DNA of 64,000 nt from Alistipes sp. (lineage in GTDB: Bacteria > Bacteroidota > Bacteroidia > Bacteroidales > Rikenellaceae): assembly GCA_017936685.1 (NCBI GenBank), contig JAGBFA010000001.1, forward strand, positions 148,144 through 212,143. Reading direction: 5' to 3'. This document shows, piece after piece, positions 1-8,567 of this stretch; the first letter of the stretch is position 1; each line of letters starts with the position of its first letter. A model generated the notes under the pieces. The model ran no database searches, was not told the origin of the DNA, and saw only the letters and a list, made by a program, of their open reading frames with translations. The position numbers and the translations under genes were made by a program.

Positions 1-501
1 CTCGTGCGGAGCAAGATAGGGTATGATCTGGTCGCCCGGACGAAACTCGAAGCTGATATTTTCGATATGGTGGGTGCGCATGACGCTCTCCATGACCTTG
101 CGGTCGACCGTCAGCGGCACATACACCACCGTACCCTTGACCACCGCAGGCCAGTGCTGGTTGCCGATGGCATGTCCCAGTTCTACGGCTATGTGTATGA
201 TGGTTTCGGGGCTTTGCCGCGTCAGTGCGCCGAGATCGATGGACATGACCTCATTGAGACGTATGCGTATGACAGCCAATCTGCGCTGCTCGGGATCGTA
301 CTCCACGATGTCGCCGTCGGCGAGTTGCGCGCGACGCTCCAAAGCCACGGCGTACTTGTTGTTACGGTCGCCCGTGGCGACGAAGCGGCTCTTCTGCGCC
401 GTCCACTGATCGAGTTCTATATGCTCCACGTCGCAATCGGCCGCGCGGTCGCGCCACTCGGGCGACGAGAGATTTCCTATGATTCGGGTATATATCTTCA
501 T
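1..501 (-). CDS. ureE: Urease accessory protein UreE (partial, C-terminus off window)
   Basis: Nickel metallochaperone that delivers Ni to apo-urease in the cytoplasm together with UreF/UreG/UreD, which are not in this window. The ATG lies at 499-501 and the frame stays open for 167 codons to the left edge, so the C-terminus (often His-rich) is cut. The N-terminus starts MKIYTRIIGN; the central GHAIGNQHWP stretch and the later RTHHIEN and FEFRPGDQI stretches match the family's peptide-binding and metal-binding domains. It lies about 70 bases downstream of ureC on the same strand, with a hairpin between them, which fits the urease operon. The identification rests on the motifs and the position directly after ureC. 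Confidence 0.93.
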   Translation of the reverse strand, partial: MKIYTRIIGNLSSPEWRDRAADCDVEHIELDQWTAQKSRFVATGDRNNKYAVALERRAQLADGDIVEYDPEQRRLAVIRIRLNEVMSIDLGALTRQSPETIIHIAVELGHAIGNQHWPAVVKGTVVYVPLTVDRKVMESVMRTHHIENISFEFRPGDQIIPYLAPHE

Positions 502-527
502 CTTGTTTGTATTGCGTATTTAAACCG

Positions 528-562
528 TGTCGGGAGCACACTCCGAAGGCATGCTCCCGACA
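528..562. other. Intercistronic hairpin between ureC and ureE
   Basis: Perfect 11-bp inverted repeat (TGTCGGGAGCA / TGCTCCCGACA) with a 13-base loop in the ureC-ureE gap. No T-run follows on the minus strand, so it looks more like an RNA-processing or attenuation hairpin than a strong terminator. Confidence 0.55.
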
Positions 563-570
563 TGTGAATA

Positions 571-2289
571 TCAACTGAACCAGTAGAGCTGGCCGAGAGC
601 GAACTCCTTGGCCGGTTTGACATAGGCACGAACGCCGTTCACCATCACATCGAAGGTCTCGGGATTGACATCGATCTGCGGCAAGACATTGTTTCGGATC
701 ATGTCGAACTTGGTGAGCTGACGCGTGCGTCGCACGGGCAGCACCTGACGCTCCAAACCCAGTCGCTCCCTAACGCCCGACTGATAGGCCGCATGCGATA
801 CGAACGACACGCCGGTCGACTGCAATGCACGGCCGAAAGCACCGAACATCGGACGGTAGTAACAGGGTTGCGGGGTCATGAGCGATGCGTTGGGATCGCC
901 CATGTTCGACCAGTTTATCACACCGCCCTTGATCACCATCTTGGGTTTGGCTCCGAAGAACTGCGGCTCCCACAGCACCAGATCGGCTATTTTGCCCTTC
1001 TCGACCGATCCGAGATAGTCCGATACGCCGTAGGTGACGGCCGGATTGATCGTTATCTTGGCCAGATAGCGCAATACGCGGAAGTTATCGTTGCTGTCGC
1101 TGTCTTCGGCTAATTTGCCGCAGGCGTCCTTCATGAACGAAGCCATCTGGAACGTTCGCATGAACGACTCGCCGATGCGTCCCATAGCCTGCGAATCCGA
1201 AGATACCATCGACAGCACACCCAGGTCGTGCAGCACGTTCTCGGCAGCCTGTGTCTCGGGGCGCACACGGCTCTCGGCAAAGGCCACGTCCGACGGGATC
1301 TTGGGATTGAGGTTGTGGCAGACCATGATCATATCGAACAGCTCGGCCTGCGAGTTGATGCCGAACGGCAGGGTGGGATTGGTCGACGACGGCAGCACAT
1401 ACGACATCGAAGCCACCTTCAACAGGTCGGGCGCATGACCGCCACCGGCACCCTCGGTATGATAGGTGTGTATCGTGCGGCCGTCCATAGCGGCGATCGT
1501 ATCCTCGACGTAACCGCCCTCGTTGAGCGTGTCGGTGTGTATGGCCACCTGCACGTCGTAGCGGTCGGCCACGCCCAGTGCGGCACGGATAGCGGCAGGG
1601 GTCGAACCCCAGTCCTCGTGGATCTTCAAACCGCAGGCTCCGGCCTCGATCTGCTCTTCGAGAGGCTGGTCGAGCGAACAGTTGCCCTTGCCTAAAAGAC
1701 CGACATTCACCGGTATGCCCTCGAACGACTGCAATATGTGCTCGATATTCCATCTGCCCGATGTAATGGTGGTACCGTTGCTGCCGTCGGTCGGGCCTAC
1801 GCCGCCGCCGAATACGGTTGTAATACCGTTGCTCAGACATGCGTATGCCTGCTGCGGCGCAATCATGTGCACATGGCCGTCGATACCGGCAGCCGTCAAT
1901 ATGAGGTGCTCGCCCGATATGGCATCGGTAGCCGTACTCGTCACTAAATCGGGGTGCACGCCGTGCATGACATTGGGATTGCCGGCCTTGCCTATACCGG
2001 CTATTTTGCCGTCCTTGACACCGACATCGGCCTTGACTACACCGAGTATGGGATCGAGGACCGTAACATTGGTAATCACCAGATCGAGCGAACCCTCTTT
2101 CGAGGTCATGGTATTGGCCAGACCCATACCGTCGCGTATGGTTTTGCCGCCACCGTATATGACCTCGTCGCCATACTCGCGCAGATCCTTCTCGATCTCC
2201 ACATAGAGATCGGTATCGCCCAGACGTATCTTGTCGCCGACAGTCGGACCGAACAGGTTGTTATATTCCTGACGTGAAATTGTTGCCAT
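571..2289 (-). CDS. ureC: Urease subunit alpha (catalytic)
   Basis: Catalytic subunit of urease (urea to ammonia and carbamate). At 572 residues it is full length for the family. Visible active-site residues: Ni-binding His139 and His141 (GHVHM), the Lys222 that becomes carbamylated (CGLKIHEDWG), His251 (AIHTDT), His277 (TYHTEG), the mobile-flap catalytic His325 (MVCHNL) and Asp365 (SSDSQAMGR). The ATG at 2287-2289 gives the usual MATISRQEY start. It follows ureB by 6 bases and precedes ureE, so the structural genes form one minus-strand transcription unit. All key residues are present, so the enzyme should be functional if nickel assembly genes lie beyond the left edge. Confidence 0.98.
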   Translation of the reverse strand: MATISRQEYNNLFGPTVGDKIRLGDTDLYVEIEKDLREYGDEVIYGGGKTIRDGMGLANTMTSKEGSLDLVITNVTVLDPILGVVKADVGVKDGKIAGIGKAGNPNVMHGVHPDLVTSTATDAISGEHLILTAAGIDGHVHMIAPQQAYACLSNGITTVFGGGVGPTDGSNGTTITSGRWNIEHILQSFEGIPVNVGLLGKGNCSLDQPLEEQIEAGACGLKIHEDWGSTPAAIRAALGVADRYDVQVAIHTDTLNEGGYVEDTIAAMDGRTIHTYHTEGAGGGHAPDLLKVASMSYVLPSSTNPTLPFGINSQAELFDMIMVCHNLNPKIPSDVAFAESRVRPETQAAENVLHDLGVLSMVSSDSQAMGRIGESFMRTFQMASFMKDACGKLAEDSDSNDNFRVLRYLAKITINPAVTYGVSDYLGSVEKGKIADLVLWEPQFFGAKPKMVIKGGVINWSNMGDPNASLMTPQPCYYRPMFGAFGRALQSTGVSFVSHAAYQSGVRERLGLERQVLPVRRTRQLTKFDMIRNNVLPQIDVNPETFDVMVNGVRAYVKPAKEFALGQLYWFS

Positions 2290-2295
2290 ATCACT

Positions 2296-2826
2296 CTATT
2301 TTTTTACGTTATCACTCTTTTTCGATGCAGCGGCCGCTTTGGCTGCCGGCAGTTTGGCGTTCTTGAATCCGGCTTCGGTCATGCGGTGCATGGCGCGTAT
2401 ACGTGCCGGATAGTAGGCCGGAGCGTCCTCCTCGCCCGTATAGCCCATCACCAGGCCGTTGAATCCCATTATGCGACGCTTGCCCATATATGTCACCAGT
2501 TCGACCTCTTTCTGATCGCCCGGCTCGAAGCGAATGGCCGTCGTAGAGGGTATGTTCAGATGGCAGCCGAATGCCGCCTCGCGGTCGAATTCCAGATAGC
2601 GGTTGACCTCGAAGAAGTGGAAGTGCGACCCCACCTGTATGGGGCGGTCGCCAGTATTGCGAACCGTCACCTTCACGGTCTTGCGTCCGAGGTTATATTC
2701 TATCGGGTCGCTTTTCAGCACTACGCCTCCGACCGGCACTTGCGTCTGAGGCTTAAAACCCGGTTTGCCGGGATATAATTTATTTGGCTGCATCTTTGCA
2801 GCCGAAACCGTATTGTCTGTTTTCAT
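2296..2826 (-). CDS. ureB: Urease subunit beta
   Basis: Small structural subunit of urease. The core ([13 protein letters not shown], then [19 protein letters not shown], then [17 protein letters not shown]) is typical. I chose the ATG at 2824-2826 ([16 protein letters not shown], 176 residues). A TTG 48 bases upstream is in frame but has no support. The protein is longer than a minimal 100-residue UreB: about 30 extra residues precede the core and a tail of about 40 Ala/Lys-rich residues follows it. It is a separate gene, not fused to UreA. Confidence 0.95.
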   Translation of the reverse strand: MKTDNTVSAAKMQPNKLYPGKPGFKPQTQVPVGGVVLKSDPIEYNLGRKTVKVTVRNTGDRPIQVGSHFHFFEVNRYLEFDREAAFGCHLNIPSTTAIRFEPGDQKEVELVTYMGKRRIMGFNGLVMGYTGEEDAPAYYPARIRAMHRMTEAGFKNAKLPAAKAAAASKKSDNVKK

Positions 2827-2883
2827 AGCGATTTGATATTGGTTGTTGATATGTCGATATACAATATCGATCAATAGACGAAA

Positions 2884-3186
2884 CTACTTTATAGGGTGAT
2901 GTATGCTGACCAGACGCGAGCCGTCGGTGAACACGGCCTCGACCTGCAAAAGATCGATCATGTCCGCCACGCCCTCCATCACATCGCTCTTCTTCAATAC
3001 GCTCGCCGCGCCTTTCATTACCTCTTCCACGGTTTTACCCTCGCGGGCACCCTCCAATGCGGTTGCCGTGATATAGGCGACGGCCTCGGGATAGTTGAGC
3101 TTCAAACCCTTTTTCATGCGTCTCTCGGCAATCATGCCAAGCGACAGCAGCATCAACTTGTCGATCTCTCTCGGTGTCAAATGCAT
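2884..3186 (-). CDS. ureA: Urease subunit gamma
   Basis: Smallest structural subunit of urease, 100 residues, the normal length. It begins [14 protein letters not shown] and contains the typical [23 protein letters not shown] and [18 protein letters not shown] blocks. It is the first gene of the minus-strand urease operon; the ATG is at 3184-3186. The 183 bases upstream, shared divergently with the fluoride channel gene, must hold the urease promoter, but I could not identify a convincing one. Confidence 0.97.
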   Translation of the reverse strand: MHLTPREIDKLMLLSLGMIAERRMKKGLKLNYPEAVAYITATALEGAREGKTVEEVMKGAASVLKKSDVMEGVADMIDLLQVEAVFTDGSRLVSIHHPIK

Positions 3187-3245
3187 AATAGTATTATTTT
3201 ACGGTTAATTGGATTTTCTCGATCGGGAGCCGTCTGCCACGCATC

Positions 3246-3323
3246 GTGCAACGATCTCGAACTCGTTGCACCATAAGAAACAAATAATATGCCACGCGGC
3301 CGCAGCACTTCGGCACATGGCAT
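3246..3323. other. Two hairpins in the ureA-fluC divergent intergenic region
   Basis: A perfect 9-bp stem GTGCAACGA/TCGTTGCAC (3246-3271) is followed by a nested structure ATGCCA...TGGCAT (3289-3323) enclosing GCCG/CGGC. They lie upstream of the fluoride-channel gene and could be part of a structured leader. I could not match the fluoride riboswitch consensus, so the role is unknown. Confidence 0.4.
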
Positions 3324-3368
3324 CATATTTGGATTTTCGCTGCCGAGATCCAAAAACAATTCATATCT

Positions 3369-3740
3369 ATGATTAAAGCTATGTTGATCGCCGGCATGGG
3401 TGGATTTATCGGCACCTGCCTGCGTTTTCTGACCGGAAAACTGTGCCATGCGATATGTGTATCGGCCTTTCCGTGGGGCACATTTTCGGTCAACGTTATA
3501 GGAAGTTTTCTGATAGGCATACTCTTCGGTCTGGCAGAAAAGGGCAACCTCATCTCCTCGTCGATGAATCTGTTTCTGATAACGGGCTTCTGCGGAGGTT
3601 TCACCACATTCTCGTCGATGGCCGACGACATGTATCTGCTACTGCAACAGCGTCACTGGGGCTACTTCGGATTATACGTATCGCTGAGTTTCGCCCTCGG
3701 ACTCGTGTTGGTATGGCTCGGACGGTCGCTGGTAAAATAG
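3369..3740 (+). CDS. crcB: Fluoride efflux channel FluC/CrcB
   Basis: Small dimeric inner-membrane channel that exports fluoride. 123 residues with four hydrophobic segments, the normal size for a dual-topology Fluc subunit. Family signatures visible: GGFIGTCLRF near residues 11-20, NVIGSFLIG with Asn42, and GFCGGFTTFSS at about 73-83, which holds the pore Phe/Thr residues. It is transcribed divergently from urease and convergently with the acyl-CoA reductase. It is a single-copy type here, with no paired second subunit. Confidence 0.93.
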   Translation: MIKAMLIAGMGGFIGTCLRFLTGKLCHAICVSAFPWGTFSVNVIGSFLIGILFGLAEKGNLISSSMNLFLITGFCGGFTTFSSMADDMYLLLQQRHWGYFGLYVSLSFALGLVLVWLGRSLVK

Positions 3741-3751
3741 TCTGCAAACAT

Positions 3752-3780
3752 ATAAAGGCAGCTGCAAGAGCAGCCTTTAT
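3752..3780. terminator. Convergent terminator hairpin
   Basis: ATAAAGGC (3752-3759) pairs with GCCTTTAT (3773-3780), with extra GC pairs inside. It sits between the ends of crcB (+) and the LuxC-like gene (-), whose stop codon overlaps the right arm, and is flanked by A/T on both sides. It could serve both genes. Confidence 0.6.
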
Positions 3781-4763
3781 CATATCTTTTCGGTTAGGAA
3801 CGACATCGTGTCGACGCCGTCGGCATAATCCCCGAGAGCAGGGTATTGCGCCCTGCCCGGCAGCACCCGCCGTGGATGAGATACGACGGTCGAGACGACG
3901 CACTGCAACTCCTCGTCGTGCTCCGAGAGCCACTGCTCCACCTGCGAAAGATCGTCGTAGCGACTGTACGCCACGCAGCTCAATGCCGACGGGAAGGTCG
4001 TCTGCCAGACACAAAGAAATGCGCCGCAATCGACGAACTCGCGCCGCTGCATCGTAAGCATGGCACGCACAGCCACATAGTTGTTGTGCCGCTTGCCGCT
4101 ATCGCCCGGAAGGGCGAGCGAGTCCAAGCGAAAATCGCGAGGAACGAAGAGCATCGACACGCTGCGGCAGCCCAGACCCGAATACGACGTTATATCCTCC
4201 GCAATGCCGCGCAGCTCCGCCTCGCTCTCCCGGCCCGAGATGACGGCCACCGAGTGGCGGCTGCCGCGAAGCAGCGACCTGACTCCGGCAAAATGCGAAC
4301 GGAAATATCTGTTGGCCTCCTCTCCGCCTGTGGCGATAGCCATGTCGTAGCGGGCATCGGGATCGTATTCGAAGATCGGAATCGCAGGCTCTATCTCGCG
4401 CAACAGCCCGACGACATAGTCCATCATCACCCGATCCTTGCTCGACGGTTTGATGTGACACTCATTGCCGCTGGCCACCACGCACAGCAGATCGAAAAAT
4501 CCGACTAAGGGTATGTTGCCGGCCATGATGACGGCGACGCGCTTCGGAACCGACACGGGAGTGTAGCCGGAGAGCCACGACGTCAGGAGGTCGCGATCGA
4601 GCATCTCTGTGCGTATGGCCTCCACCGAACGGTGCAAATCGCGCTCGGTGAACCAGCCGTTGGCCTCCATAGACATGGCAATGCATCGCCGCGATTCGGA
4701 ATCGCTGCCGAACAGCCGCAGACGCTCGCCCAGAGCGGAGAATATATCGATGACAGAGAGCAT
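3780..4763 (-). CDS. LuxC-family acyl-CoA reductase
   Basis: Predicted NADPH-dependent acyl-CoA reductase (LuxC / aldehyde-dehydrogenase fold), 327 residues. The nucleotide-binding side is seen in VAVIMAGNIPLVGF and HIKPSSKDRVMM; the nucleophile is the Cys in SGLGCRSVSMLFVP, which matches the thioester-forming Cys of LuxC/ALDH enzymes. It is shorter than the luminescence LuxC proteins (about 480 residues) but fits the shorter Bacteroidota members. The ATG is at 4761-4763; only 3 bases separate it from the upstream exonuclease gene, so they are probably co-transcribed. The physiological acyl substrate cannot be read from the sequence. Confidence 0.8.
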   Translation of the reverse strand: MLSVIDIFSALGERLRLFGSDSESRRCIAMSMEANGWFTERDLHRSVEAIRTEMLDRDLLTSWLSGYTPVSVPKRVAVIMAGNIPLVGFFDLLCVVASGNECHIKPSSKDRVMMDYVVGLLREIEPAIPIFEYDPDARYDMAIATGGEEANRYFRSHFAGVRSLLRGSRHSVAVISGRESEAELRGIAEDITSYSGLGCRSVSMLFVPRDFRLDSLALPGDSGKRHNNYVAVRAMLTMQRREFVDCGAFLCVWQTTFPSALSCVAYSRYDDLSQVEQWLSEHDEELQCVVSTVVSHPRRVLPGRAQYPALGDYADGVDTMSFLTEKI

Positions 4764-4766
4764 GAG

Positions 4767-5261
4767 CTATAATATTTGCATGGCTATGACAGCGCAGGCC
4801 TCGGCATCAGCCAGCGCATGATGATGATGGTCGAGCACATACCCGCATGCCTGCGCCACCGTATGGAGCTGATGATTGGGCAGCGAGCGTCCGAACACGC
4901 GTCGCGAAGCGTGGCACGTGCAATAAAACTCGTAATGGGGATAGGGCATATCGTATAGTTCGTGCACCGCCCGCAGACACCCCTCATCGAAAGGCGAGTT
5001 ATGCGCAACTAACGGCAGACCGCCTATGTGCGGCTGTATCTCGCGCCACACCTGCGGAAAATCGGGAGCGGAATCGGTATCGCGCCGTGTCATGCCGTGC
5101 ACATCGGTGCAGAACGGCGAGTAGTAGTTGGGAGCCGGACGTATCAGACGATATATCGAATCGACGATGCGGCCGTCGCGCACGACGACCACACCCACCG
5201 AGCACACGCTCGATCGTTTGCCGTTGGCCGTCTCGAAGTCTATCGCTGCAAAATCCCGCAT
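4767..5261 (-). CDS. DnaQ-like (DEDDh) 3'-5' exonuclease
   Basis: 164-residue exonuclease domain protein like the DNA polymerase III epsilon subunit. ExoI motif AAIDFETA (Asp8, Glu10), ExoII VAHNSPFDEGCL and ExoIII HHHALADAEA (catalytic His and Asp) are all present, so the active site looks complete. There is no polymerase-binding tail, so it is probably a free-standing proofreading or RNA/DNA-trimming nuclease rather than the replicative DnaQ itself. The ATG at 5259-5261 is the first gene of a two-gene unit with the LuxC-like reductase. Confidence 0.88.
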   Translation of the reverse strand: MRDFAAIDFETANGKRSSVCSVGVVVVRDGRIVDSIYRLIRPAPNYYSPFCTDVHGMTRRDTDSAPDFPQVWREIQPHIGGLPLVAHNSPFDEGCLRAVHELYDMPYPHYEFYCTCHASRRVFGRSLPNHQLHTVAQACGYVLDHHHHALADAEACAVIAMQIL

Positions 5262-5295
5262 ACCTCACTCTTTGAAATCAAGGCGTAAAGTTACT

Positions 5296-5336
5296 AAAAT
5301 ATCGGGAGCGGACAATAAATCCGCTCCCGATATTTT
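5296..5336 (-). terminator. Strong intrinsic terminator
   Basis: Perfect 17-bp stem AAAATATCGGGAGCGGA (5296-5312) / its complement (5320-5336), loop CAATAAA, ending in a T-run on either strand. It lies just downstream of the lipoprotein gene and separates the TonB-receptor operon from the exonuclease operon. Confidence 0.85.
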
Positions 5337-5354
5337 CCTTCGCTGTCCGAGAGT

Positions 5355-5837
5355 TTACTCGACAGCGTATTCGTACATGGCAATGCCGGTATAGGTCAAC
5401 GGATATTTGCCGCATGTCATCGACAAGGTCATGCGGCCGTTTTCTATACGACCTTGCAAATCGGTGATGGTGTATTGTGGAAATTCTCCGCCCATGGCCA
5501 AAGGCACTATGCCGTCGCCCGATAACTCGATCGCACCGTCTGCGACAGTGAACTCGACAGCCGGAATGGTCATGTCGAGTTTCACGGGCATGGCCTCGGC
5601 AAACTGCACGCGATACATATATATGTTCATCGTAACAGGCGTTGCATCGGTATTCATCTCGTATCTCACCTGCACCTCCTGCTGGCGGAAAAACGTTCCG
5701 TCCGTCTGGTCGACCGACAGTTCACCAAGAAAAGTCTTGTCGACAGGTATCAGCACAGAATCGTCCTCCGACTTGTCGCAGGCCACCGCTAGAGACAGCG
5801 CGCAAGCAGCGCACAACATCATTTTAATCAATTTCAT
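5355..5837 (-). CDS. Lipoprotein, calycin-like beta-barrel
   Basis: 160-residue surface or periplasmic lipoprotein. A type II signal peptide ends at the lipobox LSLAVAC (Cys20), followed by an acidic DKSEDD stretch typical of Bacteroidota lipoprotein export signals. The rest is alternating short beta-strand sequence resembling the calycin-like domain common in Bacteroidales. It starts 12 bases after the TonB receptor gene and ends at a strong terminator, so it is probably the partner lipoprotein of that receptor. The ligand is unknown. Confidence 0.75.
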   Translation of the reverse strand: MKLIKMMLCAACALSLAVACDKSEDDSVLIPVDKTFLGELSVDQTDGTFFRQQEVQVRYEMNTDATPVTMNIYMYRVQFAEAMPVKLDMTIPAVEFTVADGAIELSGDGIVPLAMGGEFPQYTITDLQGRIENGRMTLSMTCGKYPLTYTGIAMYEYAVE

Positions 5838-5849
5838 AGAATTATCAAT

Positions 5850-8090
5850 TTATATGTTTACACTCAATTTGACTCCGAAGCTGACAGGTCGTCCCTTGCT
5901 GAAAAACGACCTCGACACCGACCGGAAATAGAACGTATCGTAGTCGGCATCGGTCAGATTGCGCCCCCACACCGACAGCGAAAAGCCGTTTTTCTCCAAC
6001 TCGACGTATGCCGACAGCAGCGAATAGAAGGGCTGCCACAGCGTATTCTCCTCGTTCCAGTAGATGCGCCCCACACCGCGCAACTGTGCACCGACGACAA
6101 CCCGGTCTAAAATACGGCCGCCGATATTCCACACATAAGCGGCACCGACAGCCAGCGTATTCCGCGGTGCATAAGGCAGAACATTGCCGTCGTAAGAGGC
6201 AACGCCGTCGTCGTACTCGGTAAAACGGGCATCGGTAAAACCGTAATCGGCCGTCAGCGATAGTCCGCCGACGCGGTATTCGGCCGACAGCTCCGCACCC
6301 ATGCTGCGCGCACGGCCTGCATTGGACATCATGCGCCCGGTATTATTGCCGTCGGGCAGCACCGTAACCTGCTGATTGCGGCACTCGATCAAAAATGCTG
6401 CCGCACTCACGCGCCAGTGCTCGCCCAGGCGCAGATGCGCACCCACTTCGAAATTCCAGCTCGTTTCGGGCTTGTAACGCGTGGCCGTGGCCGAATCGTA
6501 GCTCGCATCGCCCACTCCGGGAAGATAGACACCCAGATCGCCCATCATGCCGTTCATCATTCTCACCTGCAATATGTCGGAGAAGATCTGCGTATTGAAG
6601 CCTCCGGCCTTGTAGCCGCGCGTGGCGGTGGCATACAGTTCACCGCAGCGCATGGAATATTGCACCGCAAGTTTCGGAAGCACCTCGAAGAATGACTGCC
6701 GCTCCCGACCCGAGAACCGCGTTTGCAGGGTCTTGAAGTCGGTCATGGTCATGTTGAACATATAGCGTATATCGCTCCGTGAGTCGTATCGCATGGAGGT
6801 GTACTCGTAGTCGAAACGAATGCCTGCCGTGAGCCGCCACCGTCCCAGTGTCACGTCGGACTCGTGGTATAATGCCGCGCCGTAGACAGGTATGCGGAAG
6901 TCGCTGGCGATGATAAAATCGTCGCCGTCGATCAAGATGTCGTAGTCGGGAAACTGGGTGTGTATGCCGGCATTGGCATTGGCCAGTATCAGATCGTCGA
7001 TGCCGTCGCGCTTGAAAGTGACGGGCGACGACATGTCGAGCCACTTGCCGAACAGAAAGGCTCCGGTCAGCCACTGCCAGCGCGACCGCTCGTCGGCATT
7101 GCGGAGAACGATATCCTGCGTGAATGCGCATTCGCGCTGACTCTGCACGAGTGTGAACAGCGAGCGCGGCGTGAAATCCTGATCCAGAGTCATGCGATCG
7201 TCGAGATACTGGACACTGGTCACGCTCGACAGATGCACGCGCTCGCCGCGATGTTTTATCACCAGTCCCTCGCAGAGGTTCAGGCGGCGATAACCGCACG
7301 GATCATTATAATCGACAGGGGAGTAATCGCCCGTTGCATCGTCATAGAGACGGTAGGCATATCCGCCCTCGTCGGTAAAACTTACCGACAATGTGTTGTC
7401 GATGCTCAACGACGCCTTGGGCAGCCACTGCAACCTGACGCGTGCGCCGCCGTTATCGCTGCGATCGCACTTTTCGCCGCTGTATATGTTTGTGAAAAAG
7501 CCGTCGCTATGCGAGTAAGAAGCCGCTACCGAGTAGCCGAACCTCTCGCCCGTCGAGCCGTAATATGCGGCACGGGCGGCATACGATGCGGCCGACGAAT
7601 ACTCCATCGACAGGCGCGCGCCCTGCCACATAAGCGGCGACAAGGTGGATATGTTCATCACTCCGCCGCTCGTATTGCGGCCGTAGAGCGTGCCCTGAGG
7701 TCCGCGCAGCAAATCGATCTTGCGTATGTCGTAGAAATCGAAGTCGTAGGAGTTTTTGTTCATCAACGGCACATCGTCGACATTGACACCCAGCACAGGC
7801 TGGTCGATGCGCGAACCGAAACCGCGAACATATATCGACGAAGTCATCTTCGAGCCGTAGGCCGGCTGATAAAAGTTGGGCGCAACGGCCGACAGCTCCT
7901 TGATCGACTCGACGCCCTCTCTTTGCAGGCGATACATGCCCAGCTCGGTCGAAGACACCGGCTGTCGCCGAAGATCGTCGCGATGCTTCAACGATGCCGT
8001 AACCTCCACCTGTTCGATATGATAGAGTGTATCGACAGGCTCGGCAGGTTCGGAAACCAATAGAGGCAATACGGCAAAAAGAGTTTTCAT
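5850..8090 (-). CDS. TonB-dependent outer-membrane receptor
   Basis: 746-residue ligand-gated outer-membrane channel powered by TonB. After a short signal peptide comes a TonB box-like VEVTASL, the plug domain (about residues 35-150, with VRGFGSRIDQP and LRGPQGTLYGRNTSGGVMNI), then a 22-strand barrel ending in a C-terminal strand (SFGVKLSVNI). There is no N-terminal carboxypeptidase-like domain, unlike SusC, so it is more like a siderophore/cobalamin-type receptor than a glycan importer. It is followed by the 160-residue lipoprotein. A TACTTTTG -7 element at 8095-8102 (minus) sits only 5 bases before the ATG, suggesting a nearly leaderless mRNA. Substrate unknown. Confidence 0.9.
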   Translation of the reverse strand: MKTLFAVLPLLVSEPAEPVDTLYHIEQVEVTASLKHRDDLRRQPVSSTELGMYRLQREGVESIKELSAVAPNFYQPAYGSKMTSSIYVRGFGSRIDQPVLGVNVDDVPLMNKNSYDFDFYDIRKIDLLRGPQGTLYGRNTSGGVMNISTLSPLMWQGARLSMEYSSAASYAARAAYYGSTGERFGYSVAASYSHSDGFFTNIYSGEKCDRSDNGGARVRLQWLPKASLSIDNTLSVSFTDEGGYAYRLYDDATGDYSPVDYNDPCGYRRLNLCEGLVIKHRGERVHLSSVTSVQYLDDRMTLDQDFTPRSLFTLVQSQRECAFTQDIVLRNADERSRWQWLTGAFLFGKWLDMSSPVTFKRDGIDDLILANANAGIHTQFPDYDILIDGDDFIIASDFRIPVYGAALYHESDVTLGRWRLTAGIRFDYEYTSMRYDSRSDIRYMFNMTMTDFKTLQTRFSGRERQSFFEVLPKLAVQYSMRCGELYATATRGYKAGGFNTQIFSDILQVRMMNGMMGDLGVYLPGVGDASYDSATATRYKPETSWNFEVGAHLRLGEHWRVSAAAFLIECRNQQVTVLPDGNNTGRMMSNAGRARSMGAELSAEYRVGGLSLTADYGFTDARFTEYDDGVASYDGNVLPYAPRNTLAVGAAYVWNIGGRILDRVVVGAQLRGVGRIYWNEENTLWQPFYSLLSAYVELEKNGFSLSVWGRNLTDADYDTFYFRSVSRSFFSKGRPVSFGVKLSVNI

Positions 8091-8191
8091 GCGACAAAAG
8101 TAGGGTATTTGCCCTCACCTATCAGCCCTCATTTATAATAGTTTTGCGCTATCAGTATCCCCATTATCGGGGATTGGCAACACCGGAAACG

Positions 8192-8225
8192 CCTCTGAGC
8201 CGACATGGTAATGCCGGCTCAGAGG
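8192..8225. other. Perfect 11-bp hairpin downstream of small basic protein gene
   Basis: CCTCTGAGCCG (8192-8202) pairs with CGGCTCAGAGG (8215-8225), loop 12 bases. It lies between the TonB receptor promoter and the 3' end of the 63-residue protein gene. No T-run follows, so terminator function is only possible. Confidence 0.45.
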
Positions 8226-8254
8226 TTCTGCGTAGGGTCGAAAATCGCAGCCGA

Positions 8255-8446
8255 TTATCGATTGCCCGACTTCTTGGTGTACTGATTATGTCCCTCGGGA
8301 TTGTTATTGTGCGATGTACGCGACGACGAAGAGTTGCCGGCCGTAGTGCGGCAGTTGGTCTTTGCGGTGCTTCGCGACGAATCGGTCGTGCGAGACGACT
8401 TGCCCGTCTGCGAACGACTCGTAGTCTTGCTTGTAGAATCTTTCAT
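8255..8446 (-). CDS. Small Ser/Thr/Lys/Arg-rich protein, unknown function
   Basis: 63-residue open frame with an ATG at 8444-8446. The composition is extreme: mostly Ser, Thr, Lys, Arg, Asn and Gly, with no hydrophobic core, so it is predicted to be disordered and strongly basic; the C-terminus reads PEGHNQYTKKSGNR. I recognise no family with confidence. In an otherwise structured genome such short hydrophilic proteins are often stress-related or nucleic-acid-binding, but that is only a guess. A hairpin follows its stop codon. Confidence 0.5.
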   Translation of the reverse strand: MKDSTSKTTSRSQTGKSSRTTDSSRSTAKTNCRTTAGNSSSSRTSHNNNPEGHNQYTKKSGNR

Positions 8447-8567
8447 AACTCAAAAAAGGTTTAAATTTGACAAATCGGCCGCCGTGTGCGCCACAGCGGT
8501 CGTCACGATTAACGCAAATAACATACAAATCCGAATAGATTTCGTGCGCCGGCATAACCTCCGGCGG

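Noticed and set aside
4-567. 187-codon open frame on the + strand at the left edge
   Set aside because: It is antisense to ureE and reflects the GC-rich codon pattern of that gene; the minus-strand reading matches UreE residue by residue.
3187-3368. Fluoride riboswitch upstream of crcB
   Set aside because: Hairpins are present but I could not align the conserved core of the known aptamer, so only the structure is reported.
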